A stretch of DNA of 64,000 bases from Chitinophagales bacterium. Its GTDB lineage: Bacteria > Bacteroidota > Bacteroidia > Chitinophagales > Saprospiraceae. Location of the stretch: the NCBI GenBank assembly GCA_022360175.1, contig JAKSDI010000268.1, positions 1 to 64,000 of the forward strand. Direction: 5' to 3'. The notes under the pieces were generated by a model that saw nothing but the letters and a program-made list of their open reading frames with translations, did no database searches and was not told the DNA's origin. Shown here piece by piece: positions 39,212-49,156 of this stretch. How positions within the stretch are numbered: the stretch's first letter is position 1; each line of letters opens with the position of its first letter. Position numbers and translations under genes: made by a program.

Positions 39212-40651
39212 TTAGTTTACATCCCACCACATCTTAGCGTTTAAGTCATCAGGAGTACTTGTTACAGCACTTAAAGAAGTACCATTACGAGACTGCTCTG
39301 TTACAGGATAAGGCAAACGAAGAGGAATGATATCATTCGTTGCAGCAGCAGGAACTGCCAATACTGGCTGATCCAGACGACGCCATTCTGCCCATGCCTG
39401 AGGACCATTCATATAGAATGCGAACCACTTCTGTAGGCCGATAGAAGCTTTCCAGTCGTTACCATCATAAGGATTAGCAGCGATGTAATCAGCAATTGCT
39501 GTCTCATCAGTAATTCCCCAGTAGTTCATAGAAGCAGTAACTCCCTGAGCATAGTAATCAGCAGCAGAACCACTAGCTATGATACCACGCTGATTTGCTT
39601 CAGCAAGCAAGAAACTTACTTCTGCATAATCCATGATTACAGCAGGAGCAGTAGCTTCGCGTACAGTACCATTAGGACGAGAAGTAGTTGACTTCAGTGC
39701 GAAAGCCTCACCATCTGTTAAACCATAAGGCAAACCAATGATTTCACCAGAGTTTGTAGGAGAAGCAAAAGCATCTAAGCGTGGGTCACCAGCTGCTTTT
39801 AGTGCATCTACTAATTCAGCAGAGATATTGAAGTCATCACGAGTGTTAACTGTGTTATCTACGAAAAGAGGATTAGCAATATTTGCATCACTAGAGAATG
39901 TAAACATAGCGTTTTCATCATTACTAGAGATCAAATCTCCGCTCGCTGCTTCAGTGATGTACTGACCCGCTGTAGCTGCATCTACATCTACCATACGCAT
40001 TGCTACACGTAGCATTAGGGAGTTTGCTAACTTTTTCCACATAGTAACGTCTCCACTGTAGATCAATTCGCCACTGTCAAAAGAATCACCTCCACTATTC
40101 AATGCTTTCGATGAATTGCTTAGTGTTTCTAGAATAGCCATATAGATTGCTTGCTGGTTGTCATATGCAGGCAATGGGAAATTGATAGGATCCAGAGCTT
40201 CAGTATAAGGAATTGATCCAAATGCATCTGTCCAGTTGTGGAATGCATGAGCCATCAAGATATCGATGATTGCTAACTGATTTGCACGAGTTGCTTCATT
40301 AAGATTTGCATCTTCAGCAATTAAATCTCTAGCAATTTTCAATTCATTTGGTGAATCTGCATAAAAATCAGCCCAAAATGCATTGTAATCATTACCATCT
40401 ACATCATAACGTTGCTCTTCTGTATATTCATTCTGTGCCCAATGCTGAACCATCAACATAGACCACTCCGCATTGTAAGTACGTCCCCACAACAGATCGC
40501 ACAACTCATATTCTGCTTCTGTAAGCAAGTTTGCAGCGGGAACAGCAGTAGGTTCGTTAGGGTTTACGTTCAGATCGGTAATATCATCACAAGCTGAAAA
40601 ACCGACCAACAGTATCCCTAGCAGTAAGACTAATTTATATTGTTGAATCAT
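39212..40651 (-). CDS. SusD/RagB-like nutrient-binding outer-membrane lipoprotein
   Basis: A 479-residue surface lipoprotein with lipobox GFSAC (Cys about residue 21) followed by DDITDLNVNPNEPTAVPAANLL, the typical start of the SusD-like_2 family. The body is helical with TPR-like repeats and ends PLRLPYPVTEQSRNG. SusD proteins cap the SusC porin and bind the nutrient. It lies 35 bases after the SusC-like gene in the same operon. Ligand cannot be predicted; glycan or peptide are both possible. Confidence 0.93.
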   Translation of the reverse strand: MIQQYKLVLLLGILLVGFSACDDITDLNVNPNEPTAVPAANLLTEAEYELCDLLWGRTYNAEWSMLMVQHWAQNEYTEEQRYDVDGNDYNAFWADFYADSPNELKIARDLIAEDANLNEATRANQLAIIDILMAHAFHNWTDAFGSIPYTEALDPINFPLPAYDNQQAIYMAILETLSNSSKALNSGGDSFDSGELIYSGDVTMWKKLANSLMLRVAMRMVDVDAATAGQYITEAASGDLISSNDENAMFTFSSDANIANPLFVDNTVNTRDDFNISAELVDALKAAGDPRLDAFASPTNSGEIIGLPYGLTDGEAFALKSTTSRPNGTVREATAPAVIMDYAEVSFLLAEANQRGIIASGSAADYYAQGVTASMNYWGITDETAIADYIAANPYDGNDWKASIGLQKWFAFYMNGPQAWAEWRRLDQPVLAVPAAATNDIIPLRLPYPVTEQSRNGTSLSAVTSTPDDLNAKMWWDVN

Positions 40652-40686
40652 ATTTCTTATTTCTTATTGTTAATTAAAATGAATGA

Positions 40687-43600
40687 TTAGAACTTAAAGC
40701 TTAAGTTCACACCGAATGAACGAGTCGATGGAATCTGAGCATTTTCCAATCCTTGATCGTTACCAGCACTAGTTACAATCTGTGGATCTAGGTATGGTAG
40801 ATCAGCAGAAAGGATTGCCAGGTTACGACCATAAACACTAACTACGATATCTCTTACTGGAGCACCACCAATTAGAGAATTAGGTACACGATACCCAACA
40901 CGTACATCTCTTAGCTTCATAAAGCTTGCATCGTATACGTTAGGTGCTGCAAATCCGAAGGTTCCCTGATAGTAACCTTGTACATTTGTAATCTTGATAT
41001 CGTTAGGTGAACCATCTTCTTTAACACCAGGTAAGATCATACCATTTGCACGGATGTCACTTTCACCGTTGAAAGCAACGGTTTCTGGGTGCATACCAGA
41101 GTACTTAGCCCACTGTAGTGAAGTAGAGTGGATAATACCACCTTTCTGGAAGTCAACCAATGCATTAGCAAATAAGCCTTTGAAGTTGATACCCAAGCCT
41201 ACACCACCAGTCCAGTCAGCAATAGCAGAACCTAGGAATACACGCTCAGCAGTCATTTGATACCAACCATCTTCGTCTACTAAACGCTCACCATTATCAT
41301 TGTATACATAATCCTGACCGAAAACAGCCATGTATGGAAGTCCTTCAGCAATACGTAAGTCAGCAGCCCAAGTACCTCCACGCTCAATGCTTTCGATACT
41401 TTCATCTAACTGTACTACCTCGTTATTCTGGCGAAGTGCGTTCAAGGTTACATCTAAGCTGAAGTCATTTGTCTTGATAGGAGTAGCTGTAAACTGCAAT
41501 TCAAAACCGTAGTTACGCATCTCACCTGCATTCAATGCACGAGAAGTATAACCAGTTGCCGCAGAAACAGGTACATTAAATATCTGATTTTCAGTTGTAC
41601 GATCGAAGTAAGCAGCATCGATACCAACGCGGCCATTCAAGAAGCGTAAGTCAATACCTACTTCATATTCCGTAGTCAACTCAGGCTTCAAGTCTGCATT
41701 AGGAAGTTCTCTTGGTACTTCATAACGTGGGTTGCCATCGTAATTAGGCGTTTGTGGCCCAAAAGTACGCTCTAAGCTATATGGATCTCCATCATTACCT
41801 GCTTGTGCCCAGCTTGCGCGAACCTTAGCAAAAGATAAAGCACTTATATTGCTTAGGAATGGCAATTCAGATACTACTGCACTCAAAGATACAGATGGGT
41901 AGAAATAAGAGTTGTTGTCAGCAGGTAGTGTAGATGACCAGTCATTTCTAGCCGTCAAATCAAGGTATAACCAGCTATCAAAGCCAAAAGAAGCTACACC
42001 AAATACACTATTGATACCTCTTATTTCTTCTTCCGTTTCAATTAATGCTGAAGCTGCAGCATTGCTAATGTTATAGAAACCTTCCAAAGCGATTCCTCCG
42101 CTACCTGTATTTAGGTCAGTACGGCGACGAAGCTGACGCATACGGTTAGCACCTGCAATTGCATTCAAAGAAATACGATCAAAAGTCTTATCATAGCTCA
42201 AACGAGCTTCCAAGTTAGTTTCCTGGAAACGACGCTCAATTTCTTCGTAGTAAGTAGTTTCAACAGATTGTACAGGAATACCTTCTATAGAAGAGAACTG
42301 ATAGAAATCAGTACCTGCACGTCCTGAAAGATTCAAGCCTTCTGCCAAGTTTAATGTAACACCAGCATTTCCGAAGAAGCGGTTACGTACATCTTCCTGT
42401 ACAAAGTTTCTTCTTACCCAGTATGGGTTATCAAAGAAGTTAGGCGAACGATCATAGAACAACAAATTGTTGTCTCCATCTACCTGTGGACCTACAGCGT
42501 TCCATGTTTGCTGGTCACCATTGAAATATTCATCATTCTGTAGACGATCAAGATCAACCTGAGTTTGCCACCACTGAGTGAAAGCCTGCATTGGGTTACC
42601 ATTGTTGTAACCAGTAATGTTACGGTTTTCTACATCTGTACGGATGTAATTACCAGATAAGTTAACAGACAAGCGATCGCTTGCATTGAAGTTAGACTTA
42701 AATGTTACTGCATTACGATCCAACTTAGATTCTGGCATAGTACCAGTCTGATTCACATTGGTATATCCTAAACGGAAAGAACCTTTATCACCAGCACCAG
42801 ATACAGCTACACTATTAGATAGTGTTTGTCCAGTTTCGAAGAATTCTTCATAACCTGCGCTAGGAGCACCCCAAGGACGTGTTTCTTTGTAATTCGGGCT
42901 GTCTGGATCCCAAGAATCCCAGTGACGAACCAATACATTAGGATCGTACTTAGGTCCCCAAGAACCATCCTTAGAATAAGTAGGATATAAGTATTCTACT
43001 CCATCCTGAATAACAGTATTGAAACCAGAAGGTGTACCAGGATTGATTGCACCTCCACCATATTCTTGCTGGTGAGGAATTAAGTTATCAACCTGATCCC
43101 AAGAAATACTAGAGTTTACTTCTACACCAAGTCCTTTACCTTTGCGGCCAGAACCATCTTTTGTAGTAATAAGGATAACACCATTCGCACCACGCTGACC
43201 GTACAATGCAGTAGCTGCCGCACCTTTCAATACAGTCATAGAAGCAATGCTCTCAGGATCGATATCCTGTGCTGTGTTACCATAGTCATAAGCAGTACCT
43301 GCTTCACCTCTTACTTCATTGAAACCACGTGCCTGACGAGCAGTAGCGAAGTTAGAGTTATCAATAGGTACACCATCAATTACAAATAAAGGCTGGTTTT
43401 CACCTAGGAATGAATTGGATCCCCGGATAGTGATACGAGAAGAACCACCTATAGCAGATGGGCTACCCTGAATCTGTACACCAGCTACTTTACCTTGTAG
43501 GGAGTTAACGATGTTCGTTTCGCGGGTTTCTGCTAGCTCATCACCACTTACTTCCTGAACAGCATAACCAATGGATTTTTCGTCTCTTTCAATCCCCAAG

Positions 43601-43917
43601 GCAGTTACAACAGCTTCAGTAAGAGTCACCCCTTCCTGCATGCTAAGATCGACAACCGTTTGGTTACCAATTTCTACTTCTTGAGTATTGAAACCTGTGT
43701 AGGAAAACACAAGGACTTTTCCCTCTGCGGGAACATTTAGCGTATAATTTCCGTCAAGGTCAGTCACCGTACCTACGGAAGTGCCCTTAACAAGAATACT
43801 GGCACCTAGTAACGGCTCTCCGCTTTGATCGGTAACAGTACCGCGCACAGTTGATTGTGCGACCATAGCACTAATGCAGAACAGCATTAGTCCCAAAACT
43901 AGTGAGAGTTTTTTCAT
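40687..43917 (-). CDS. SusC/RagA-family TonB-dependent outer-membrane receptor
   Basis: A 1076-residue TonB-linked receptor. A signal peptide (ends VAQS) is followed by a carboxypeptidase-regulatory-like domain (VRGTVTDQSGEPLLGASILV, residues about 23-105), a plug domain with IRGSNSFLGENQPLFVIDG and the family signature LYGQRGANGVILITTK, and a large barrel to the C-terminus SFGVNLSFKF. It imports large nutrients with SusD, using TonB energy. No clear TonB box was assigned. It starts the susCD operon and is preceded by a 312-base AT-rich region with a candidate -7 element. Confidence 0.96.
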   Translation of the reverse strand: MKKLSLVLGLMLFCISAMVAQSTVRGTVTDQSGEPLLGASILVKGTSVGTVTDLDGNYTLNVPAEGKVLVFSYTGFNTQEVEIGNQTVVDLSMQEGVTLTEAVVTALGIERDEKSIGYAVQEVSGDELAETRETNIVNSLQGKVAGVQIQGSPSAIGGSSRITIRGSNSFLGENQPLFVIDGVPIDNSNFATARQARGFNEVRGEAGTAYDYGNTAQDIDPESIASMTVLKGAAATALYGQRGANGVILITTKDGSGRKGKGLGVEVNSSISWDQVDNLIPHQQEYGGGAINPGTPSGFNTVIQDGVEYLYPTYSKDGSWGPKYDPNVLVRHWDSWDPDSPNYKETRPWGAPSAGYEEFFETGQTLSNSVAVSGAGDKGSFRLGYTNVNQTGTMPESKLDRNAVTFKSNFNASDRLSVNLSGNYIRTDVENRNITGYNNGNPMQAFTQWWQTQVDLDRLQNDEYFNGDQQTWNAVGPQVDGDNNLLFYDRSPNFFDNPYWVRRNFVQEDVRNRFFGNAGVTLNLAEGLNLSGRAGTDFYQFSSIEGIPVQSVETTYYEEIERRFQETNLEARLSYDKTFDRISLNAIAGANRMRQLRRRTDLNTGSGGIALEGFYNISNAAASALIETEEEIRGINSVFGVASFGFDSWLYLDLTARNDWSSTLPADNNSYFYPSVSLSAVVSELPFLSNISALSFAKVRASWAQAGNDGDPYSLERTFGPQTPNYDGNPRYEVPRELPNADLKPELTTEYEVGIDLRFLNGRVGIDAAYFDRTTENQIFNVPVSAATGYTSRALNAGEMRNYGFELQFTATPIKTNDFSLDVTLNALRQNNEVVQLDESIESIERGGTWAADLRIAEGLPYMAVFGQDYVYNDNGERLVDEDGWYQMTAERVFLGSAIADWTGGVGLGINFKGLFANALVDFQKGGIIHSTSLQWAKYSGMHPETVAFNGESDIRANGMILPGVKEDGSPNDIKITNVQGYYQGTFGFAAPNVYDASFMKLRDVRVGYRVPNSLIGGAPVRDIVVSVYGRNLAILSADLPYLDPQIVTSAGNDQGLENAQIPSTRSFGVNLSFKF

Positions 43918-44229
43918 ACTAATCTCTTTTGTTTAGATAATACAGAGTTCGGTCAAAAATAATAGATTCGTAAAAATTGTCCTACTTGAATATTAACTTT
44001 CTGTTACTTAGCAGACTTATTGTAGCAAATCCATTAAATTTTCACAACATTATTCTTAACGTTTCTTTAACCTAAAACGCTGTTATTCAAAACAGAAAAG
44101 TTTTACATTATCGGATAAAAGACAATAGTCAATAATTTGTAAAAAAAATGTTAAACTATTCGTGTACAAACTACACTTTCCATACATTTTAACCTTTTTT
44201 GCTCTAAAAAGCCAAATTTATGAAGCTCT
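43918..44229. other. Intergenic region upstream of the susC-like gene, with candidate promoter
   Basis: This stretch of 312 bases between pdxJ and the SusC-like gene has no gene. On the minus strand TATTTTTG (43961-43954), 37 bases upstream of the ATG, matches the Bacteroidota -7 element TAnnTTTG, but no TTTG stands at the expected distance upstream. A short CTGTT/AACAG hairpin lies near 44080-44095. No strong terminator for pdxJ was found. Confidence 0.35.
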
Positions 44230-44943
44230 TTATCCCAGCTTGCGCAAGTACATTTGGATCGTATTTTGGAAGCCATAATACAGTGCATCACTCACAAGCG
44301 CATGCCCAATTGAGACTTCCAATAAACCAGGGATGTGCTGTTTGTAATATGCTAGGTTATCCAAATTTAAATCATGCCCCGCATTAATGCCTATTCCTAC
44401 TTCATTGGCAGCCTTCGCGGCCTCTATATGTGGAGCGATCGCCCTTTCTCTATCTTTCTCAAATAATTTCGCATAATCCCCAGTATAAAATTCAATTCTA
44501 TCCGCGCCACACTCTTTTGCCCCCACTACATGGTTTGGAACGGGGTCTACAAATATGGACACACGAATCCCCAAAGCATGTAGTTGATCTATTACCTCTT
44601 TCAAAAAGGTTTCATGCTGAATTGTATCCCATCCACTATCAGATGTAAGGACTCCTGGAGCATCAGGGACTAAAGTACATTGGGTGGGCCGATTTTTTGC
44701 TACGAGTGCAAGAAACTGCTCTGTAGGATTTCCTTCTATATTAAACTCTGTCGTAACGACTTGCTTTAGTGCTGGCACATCAGAATAACGAATATGCCTT
44801 TCATCAGGCCTTGGATGTACAGTGATTCCCTGGGCTCCGTATGCCTCACAATCGATAGCGACCTGGGTCAGGTTGGGTAAGTTGCCATTGCGAGAATTTC
44901 GGATTAGTGCAACTTTATTGATATTTACACTTAGTTTGGTCAT
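44230..44943 (-). CDS. pdxJ: Pyridoxine 5'-phosphate synthase
   Basis: A 237-residue TIM-barrel enzyme that condenses 3-amino-2-oxopropyl phosphate with 1-deoxyxylulose 5-phosphate to give pyridoxine 5'-phosphate, the last ring-forming step of DXP-dependent vitamin B6 synthesis. Family markers are LSVNINKVALIRNSRNGNLP, GITVHPRPDERHIR, CTLVPDAPGVLTSD and NAGHDLNLDNLAYY. The length is normal. It is divergent from the membrane protease gene, and no other B6 gene is nearby. Confidence 0.97.
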   Translation of the reverse strand: MTKLSVNINKVALIRNSRNGNLPNLTQVAIDCEAYGAQGITVHPRPDERHIRYSDVPALKQVVTTEFNIEGNPTEQFLALVAKNRPTQCTLVPDAPGVLTSDSGWDTIQHETFLKEVIDQLHALGIRVSIFVDPVPNHVVGAKECGADRIEFYTGDYAKLFEKDRERAIAPHIEAAKAANEVGIGINAGHDLNLDNLAYYKQHIPGLLEVSIGHALVSDALYYGFQNTIQMYLRKLG

Positions 44944-45095
44944 TATTTATTGGTACTTTTCCCGCAAAATTAGGCATACTAGTCCGACTTCCTGATAAGT
45001 ATAGGGAGAAATAATAGCTATTTTTTGAGCTTGAGGGCTTTGTTGATGTTGAATTTTCGAATAACAATTATATCTGTCTGCATTAATCCGTGAAA

Positions 45096-46046
45096 ATGAA
45101 TTTTTCAGATAATAATAAAGGAGCATGGAGTGATCTATTATCACCTACATCTACATTAGTTTTGCTGGTTTTATTGATGGTGATGGGAAATGCCATTGGA
45201 AGTGGTATAACTTATCTGGCAGGACAAGCCCTGGGTTTATCGCTTACCGATTTACTAGAAACATTTAATGAAAAAAGTGCTAGCCTCGAAAGGAATTTTA
45301 TACGTGCTGCAAATCTTATTTCTCATCTTTTCACCTTTGTATTGCCTGCTGTATTACTTACATTCCTACTGAATAAAGCCAACTCTTATAAAGCTCTAAA
45401 GCTGGATCGATTCCCTGTTATCAACATGCTAAGCATAGGGATTCTTTTTTTAATCGCAATATTTGTGCTTTCTCAAGCGGCCTATTGGCTGAATCAGCAA
45501 TTACCTTTGCCGGAATGGGCTGGTGAGATGGAAATATCTGCCGAACGTATAGTGAAAGGCTTACTGGTAATGGATTCTATATGGGAGTTGATTTTTACAA
45601 TAACGGTTGTAGCTGTATTACCAGCTATAGGAGAGGAGTTAATTTTCAGGGGCATTTTACAACAATCTCTGGAAAAGATAACCCATAATCCAATCCTTGC
45701 TATCTGGTTTAGTGGACTGATATTTAGTGCTTTCCATTTTCAGTTTGCAGGCCTATTGCCACGATTTTTACTAGGAGTAGGCCTAGGTTATCTTTTTTAT
45801 TGGACACAAAGTTTGTGGATGCCTATATTAGCCCATTTTGTTATTAATGCAATGCAAATTGTGGGACATTTTTTCGTAAAGGAAGGATTACCAGAAACAG
45901 GATTGGAATCAATTAACTGGAATGCAACACTTATTGCAAGCATTATGGTTGCAGGTATGAGTTATTATCTTTACAATCAATTTAGAACTAAAATCAAGCC
46001 ATCGATAGAAACGAATACTGATGGCCATCAAGACTACGCAGCATGA
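45096..46046 (+). CDS. CPBP-family intramembrane metalloprotease
   Basis: A 316-residue membrane protein with about eight helices. The CPBP/CAAX-protease motifs are intact: E180-E181 in GEELIFRGILQQ, H214 in FSAFHFQFAG, and H247 and N251 in ILAHFVINAMQ. Family members cleave prenylated or other membrane substrates in other organisms; no substrate can be named here. The ATG at 45096 is preferred to an in-frame GTG two codons earlier. Its stop overlaps the start of cdsA by four bases (ATGA), so the two are co-translated, which suggests a link to the membrane. Confidence 0.9.
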   Translation: MNFSDNNKGAWSDLLSPTSTLVLLVLLMVMGNAIGSGITYLAGQALGLSLTDLLETFNEKSASLERNFIRAANLISHLFTFVLPAVLLTFLLNKANSYKALKLDRFPVINMLSIGILFLIAIFVLSQAAYWLNQQLPLPEWAGEMEISAERIVKGLLVMDSIWELIFTITVVAVLPAIGEELIFRGILQQSLEKITHNPILAIWFSGLIFSAFHFQFAGLLPRFLLGVGLGYLFYWTQSLWMPILAHFVINAMQIVGHFFVKEGLPETGLESINWNATLIASIMVAGMSYYLYNQFRTKIKPSIETNTDGHQDYAA

Positions 46047-46879
46047 GTGGTTTATTACAGCGGGGGATTACAGCTTTCTTTTTTGTGGTAGTAGTAGTAG
46101 GATGTATTTTGGGAGGGGCCCATACATTTGTTATATTATTTGCTATTATCACTCTATTATGTCTTTGGGAGTTTTTTAATATCGTTTTGATAAAAAATAA
46201 AAAGCGTGATTTACTCCGACGAATATTAGGTTTATGCCTGGGCTTCGTGCCTTATTTACTGGCTGTTGCTTATCATTTCCAGATATATAATAATAGTACT
46301 GTTTTTATTGCCCTTGCCAGTCTGTTATTTTTTCCCATTGTATTCACCAGTTTCATCTATGAACTCTACACCAAATCCGAACAACCATTTCACAATGTAG
46401 CATTCATTGTACTCGGGCTCTTCTATATAGGTTTCCCATTTGCTCTCTTGTGTTTTGCTGCTTTCCACAATGGAATATATGAACCCACCATTATCCTTGG
46501 AATTCTTATTATGAATTGGCTCAACGATACGGGTGCATATATGTTTGGCTCCAAGTTTGGGAAAACGCCACTCTTTCCCCGAATTTCTCCAAAAAAAACA
46601 TGGGAAGGAGGCGCAGGTGGCTTATTAGGAGCCGTGATAGCAGCATGGGGAATGTCTTATTTTACGGATACCTTTACGCTATCTCAATGGTTAGGGCTAG
46701 CTGCTATTGTTGTTGTATTCGGTGACCTGGGTGACTTAGTTGAATCGATGCTTAAACGCAGCTTTGGTATTAAAGATTCAGGCAATTTGCTTCCAGGACA
46801 TGGTGGCTTTCTCGATCGTTTCGATGCCTTTATTTTCTTACTTCCCTTTGCTACAGCTTATATATTGCTTTTATGTTAG
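46043..46879 (+). CDS. cdsA: Phosphatidate cytidylyltransferase
   Basis: A 278-residue inner-membrane enzyme that makes CDP-diacylglycerol from phosphatidate and CTP, the branch-point precursor of bacterial phospholipids. It has about eight membrane helices and the C-terminal signature GDLVESMLKRSFGIKDSG followed by PGHGGFLDRFDAF. Its ATG overlaps the stop of the CPBP protease gene. It converges with a lipoprotein gene, 25 bases between stops. Confidence 0.96.
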   Translation: MSGLLQRGITAFFFVVVVVGCILGGAHTFVILFAIITLLCLWEFFNIVLIKNKKRDLLRRILGLCLGFVPYLLAVAYHFQIYNNSTVFIALASLLFFPIVFTSFIYELYTKSEQPFHNVAFIVLGLFYIGFPFALLCFAAFHNGIYEPTIILGILIMNWLNDTGAYMFGSKFGKTPLFPRISPKKTWEGGAGGLLGAVIAAWGMSYFTDTFTLSQWLGLAAIVVVFGDLGDLVESMLKRSFGIKDSGNLLPGHGGFLDRFDAFIFLLPFATAYILLLC

Positions 46880-46904
46880 AGCATGTTTGGGAATTTGTTC
46901 TTAA

Positions 46905-48119
46905 TTACCAGACTAGATTATATACTTTATGATACAGTGACTCAAGGGCTTCCTCTATTAAATCATCTTCATCTTCAAACGACTCTTCATATCCGTTCTT
47001 ATATTCTGAAGGAATTGCCCGTTCATCTCCCGAAAGCTCATAAGTAGTGATAGTTGAAGATGCTGATGCACTAAAACGGCCACCACTACAATCACAATCT
47101 TTAGTGTGTGAAGTAATATTTACATTCAAATCCAGCTCAATAGTTTTTGTTTTTTCCTGTATTTCCACTTCTCCTCTTATTGTTTCGTAAATAGGTGTTT
47201 TAGTTTCAATACCAGATGTATCTGTTTCCACTTCGTAATCCACTATTATTTGTTCCGAAAAATCACGTGTTCTCGAAGAAGTATTAATGTCAATATCAGG
47301 AGAATCAAAATTTAACGAAATAGTACAGTCCTTATTAGACATTATGCCATTATAATTCACTCGTTTAAAACCATTTTCTCCAGCTATATCATCAAATATT
47401 CGATTTACTTCCCAGCTATTTGATATCATCCAAATAGTACTTGGCTCAACATAGTAGTTGACAATTGCTTTAGTTCTGGCAGTTTTTATCAATTGATTTA
47501 ATTGCTCATTTTCCAGGCTATACTTTTTTGCTTTTGAAAAATCGTAATAAGCCTGACGAGCATAAGACTTTAAACCTATACTATCTCGTAAATACATCCT
47601 TTCTTGTCCTCTCGTGAAATAAAACTCATACAAACGATCTGTTTGCTCTGAAGTTTCTCGTTTGAGTTGTTCATATTCAGCGGAAAATTGTTCATCCAGA
47701 TAGGGAGCACTGTACTCTAGCATTTCTTTGACATCTTCAATTTTTGCCAGTGCTTTTTCCCAATCTTTTGCATCATCGGATGCTATTAATTCCACTATAA
47801 GCTCATTTTCATATTCCAGCATTCTGTCAATTGCTATCACCAGGGCTTCTCTTGTTTCGCGGTTCCCAAGTCCTTTCTGAAATTCTTGAATAGTATAATC
47901 GTATACTAGCTTATTTTCTCCTTTATCCAACATTTGTTGTAGGGAAGCTCTCAGTACTTCAAGGCTTTCAATATCTGACTTGTCTTTCTCCAGCTTGCGT
48001 AAAGCCATTTTATAAGCTTTTTCATACTCGCCTGATTCATATAATTTTTGAGGACTTGTGCAGGAGGAAATGATGCATAAAAGAATACCCATAGAAAAAG
48101 AGAAGCGTAACAGATTCAT
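46905..48119 (-). CDS. Lipoprotein with TPR-like helices, function unknown
   Basis: A 404-residue lipoprotein. The ATG at 48119 (MNLLRFSFSMGILLC) gives a signal with lipobox ISSC; an ATG 16 codons upstream adds a non-signal extension. Residues about 25-220 are helical and TPR-like (LYESGEYEKAYKMALRKLEK, SKAKKYSLENEQL). The remainder is beta-rich and Thr/Ser-rich, with a DCDCSGG cluster near residue 350. The C-terminus is acidic and helical (ESFEDEDDLIEEALESLY). No family is recognised. It is divergent from the esterase gene. Confidence 0.65.
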   Translation of the reverse strand: MNLLRFSFSMGILLCIISSCTSPQKLYESGEYEKAYKMALRKLEKDKSDIESLEVLRASLQQMLDKGENKLVYDYTIQEFQKGLGNRETREALVIAIDRMLEYENELIVELIASDDAKDWEKALAKIEDVKEMLEYSAPYLDEQFSAEYEQLKRETSEQTDRLYEFYFTRGQERMYLRDSIGLKSYARQAYYDFSKAKKYSLENEQLNQLIKTARTKAIVNYYVEPSTIWMISNSWEVNRIFDDIAGENGFKRVNYNGIMSNKDCTISLNFDSPDIDINTSSRTRDFSEQIIVDYEVETDTSGIETKTPIYETIRGEVEIQEKTKTIELDLNVNITSHTKDCDCSGGRFSASASSTITTYELSGDERAIPSEYKNGYEESFEDEDDLIEEALESLYHKVYNLVW

Positions 48120-48291
48120 AGCTGGGGCGTTTTGTTTCAAAGTTATGCAAAACAGTTTATCTGACAAAAATTGTCGGCGGGCTAACTTTTTTTACCAAAA
48201 AAAATAATTCTCAAAGACAGGAGTAGCCGCTTTGTATTCTATTTTCGTTTAATCAAACAGTATAATCTATTGTTCACATCATTATAAAACT

Positions 48292-49095
48292 ATGAAAATG
48301 TCAAAAACCAACTTAATTATCACCTATTGCTTACTTATTACCATTACCATATTTAGTGCATGTAAATCATCCGATGATTCGATGGAGCCCACACCTGTAA
48401 GAACTTTTGCAGATGTAGAAGCGGATTTTCAAGCATTAGACACCTCTCCGGGTGTCCATGATTTCACACTCGAAGCCCTTAATGGAGTTCATTATGATTT
48501 TAGAGTAATTGTACCAGAAGAAGCAACACAAGAAGCAAGGCCTTTAGTAATCACATTTCATGGAGCCACAGCATCAACTGACGCACACAAAAACACTGAC
48601 TGTTATGCCGAACCAGGCTTAGATACACTTAATGCTTTTATTTTAAGTCCATTTACAGAAGGCGGGTTATGGTTTAGTGATTATAGCCAGCAAATGATGG
48701 GCGATCTTATTTACCTAATTAGAAAATACTGGCCGATCGAAGATGACAAAATTGCTGTAACAGGATATAGCAATGGAGGCAACGCCAGCTGGCTTTTCAG
48801 TAAATTCCAAGCGGGTACCATATCTGCTGCAATCCCTATGGCAAGCTCATATGATGTTCACGAATTAGATGGTTCTGTTGCAGTTTGGAATGTTCCTTTA
48901 TATGTTATTCATGGTGAAAATGATGAACTGTTTCCGGTAGAGACAACACAATCCTGGGTGGAAGCGACTAGCAATGCTGGTAGTGATGTCACTTTTGTTA
49001 TCGCACCAGGACTGGGCCATTATGTACCTTGTGATTATGTTCCTTATTTGAAAGATGCTGCTATTTGGTTGAAGGAAACTGTCTGGATGGATTAG
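48292..49095 (+). CDS. Alpha/beta hydrolase (esterase) lipoprotein
   Basis: A 267-residue lipoprotein (lipobox IFSAC, Cys 24). The fold is of the feruloyl-esterase/PHB-depolymerase-like (LpqC) type: PLVITFHGATAST, the nucleophile elbow VTGYSNGG (Ser160), IHGENDELFP (Asp211) and GLGHYVP (His243). It probably hydrolyses an ester at the cell surface or in the periplasm; the substrate is unknown. An ATG six bases downstream is equally possible as start. It precedes a T9SS protein gene by 61 bases on the same strand, so the two may be co-transcribed. Confidence 0.85.
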   Translation: MKMSKTNLIITYCLLITITIFSACKSSDDSMEPTPVRTFADVEADFQALDTSPGVHDFTLEALNGVHYDFRVIVPEEATQEARPLVITFHGATASTDAHKNTDCYAEPGLDTLNAFILSPFTEGGLWFSDYSQQMMGDLIYLIRKYWPIEDDKIAVTGYSNGGNASWLFSKFQAGTISAAIPMASSYDVHELDGSVAVWNVPLYVIHGENDELFPVETTQSWVEATSNAGSDVTFVIAPGLGHYVPCDYVPYLKDAAIWLKETVWMD

Positions 49096-49156
49096 TAACA
49101 TATCTAAGGACTTGTGAATCTTTAATCACCTGTACGAAAACCCAACCCACATCATC

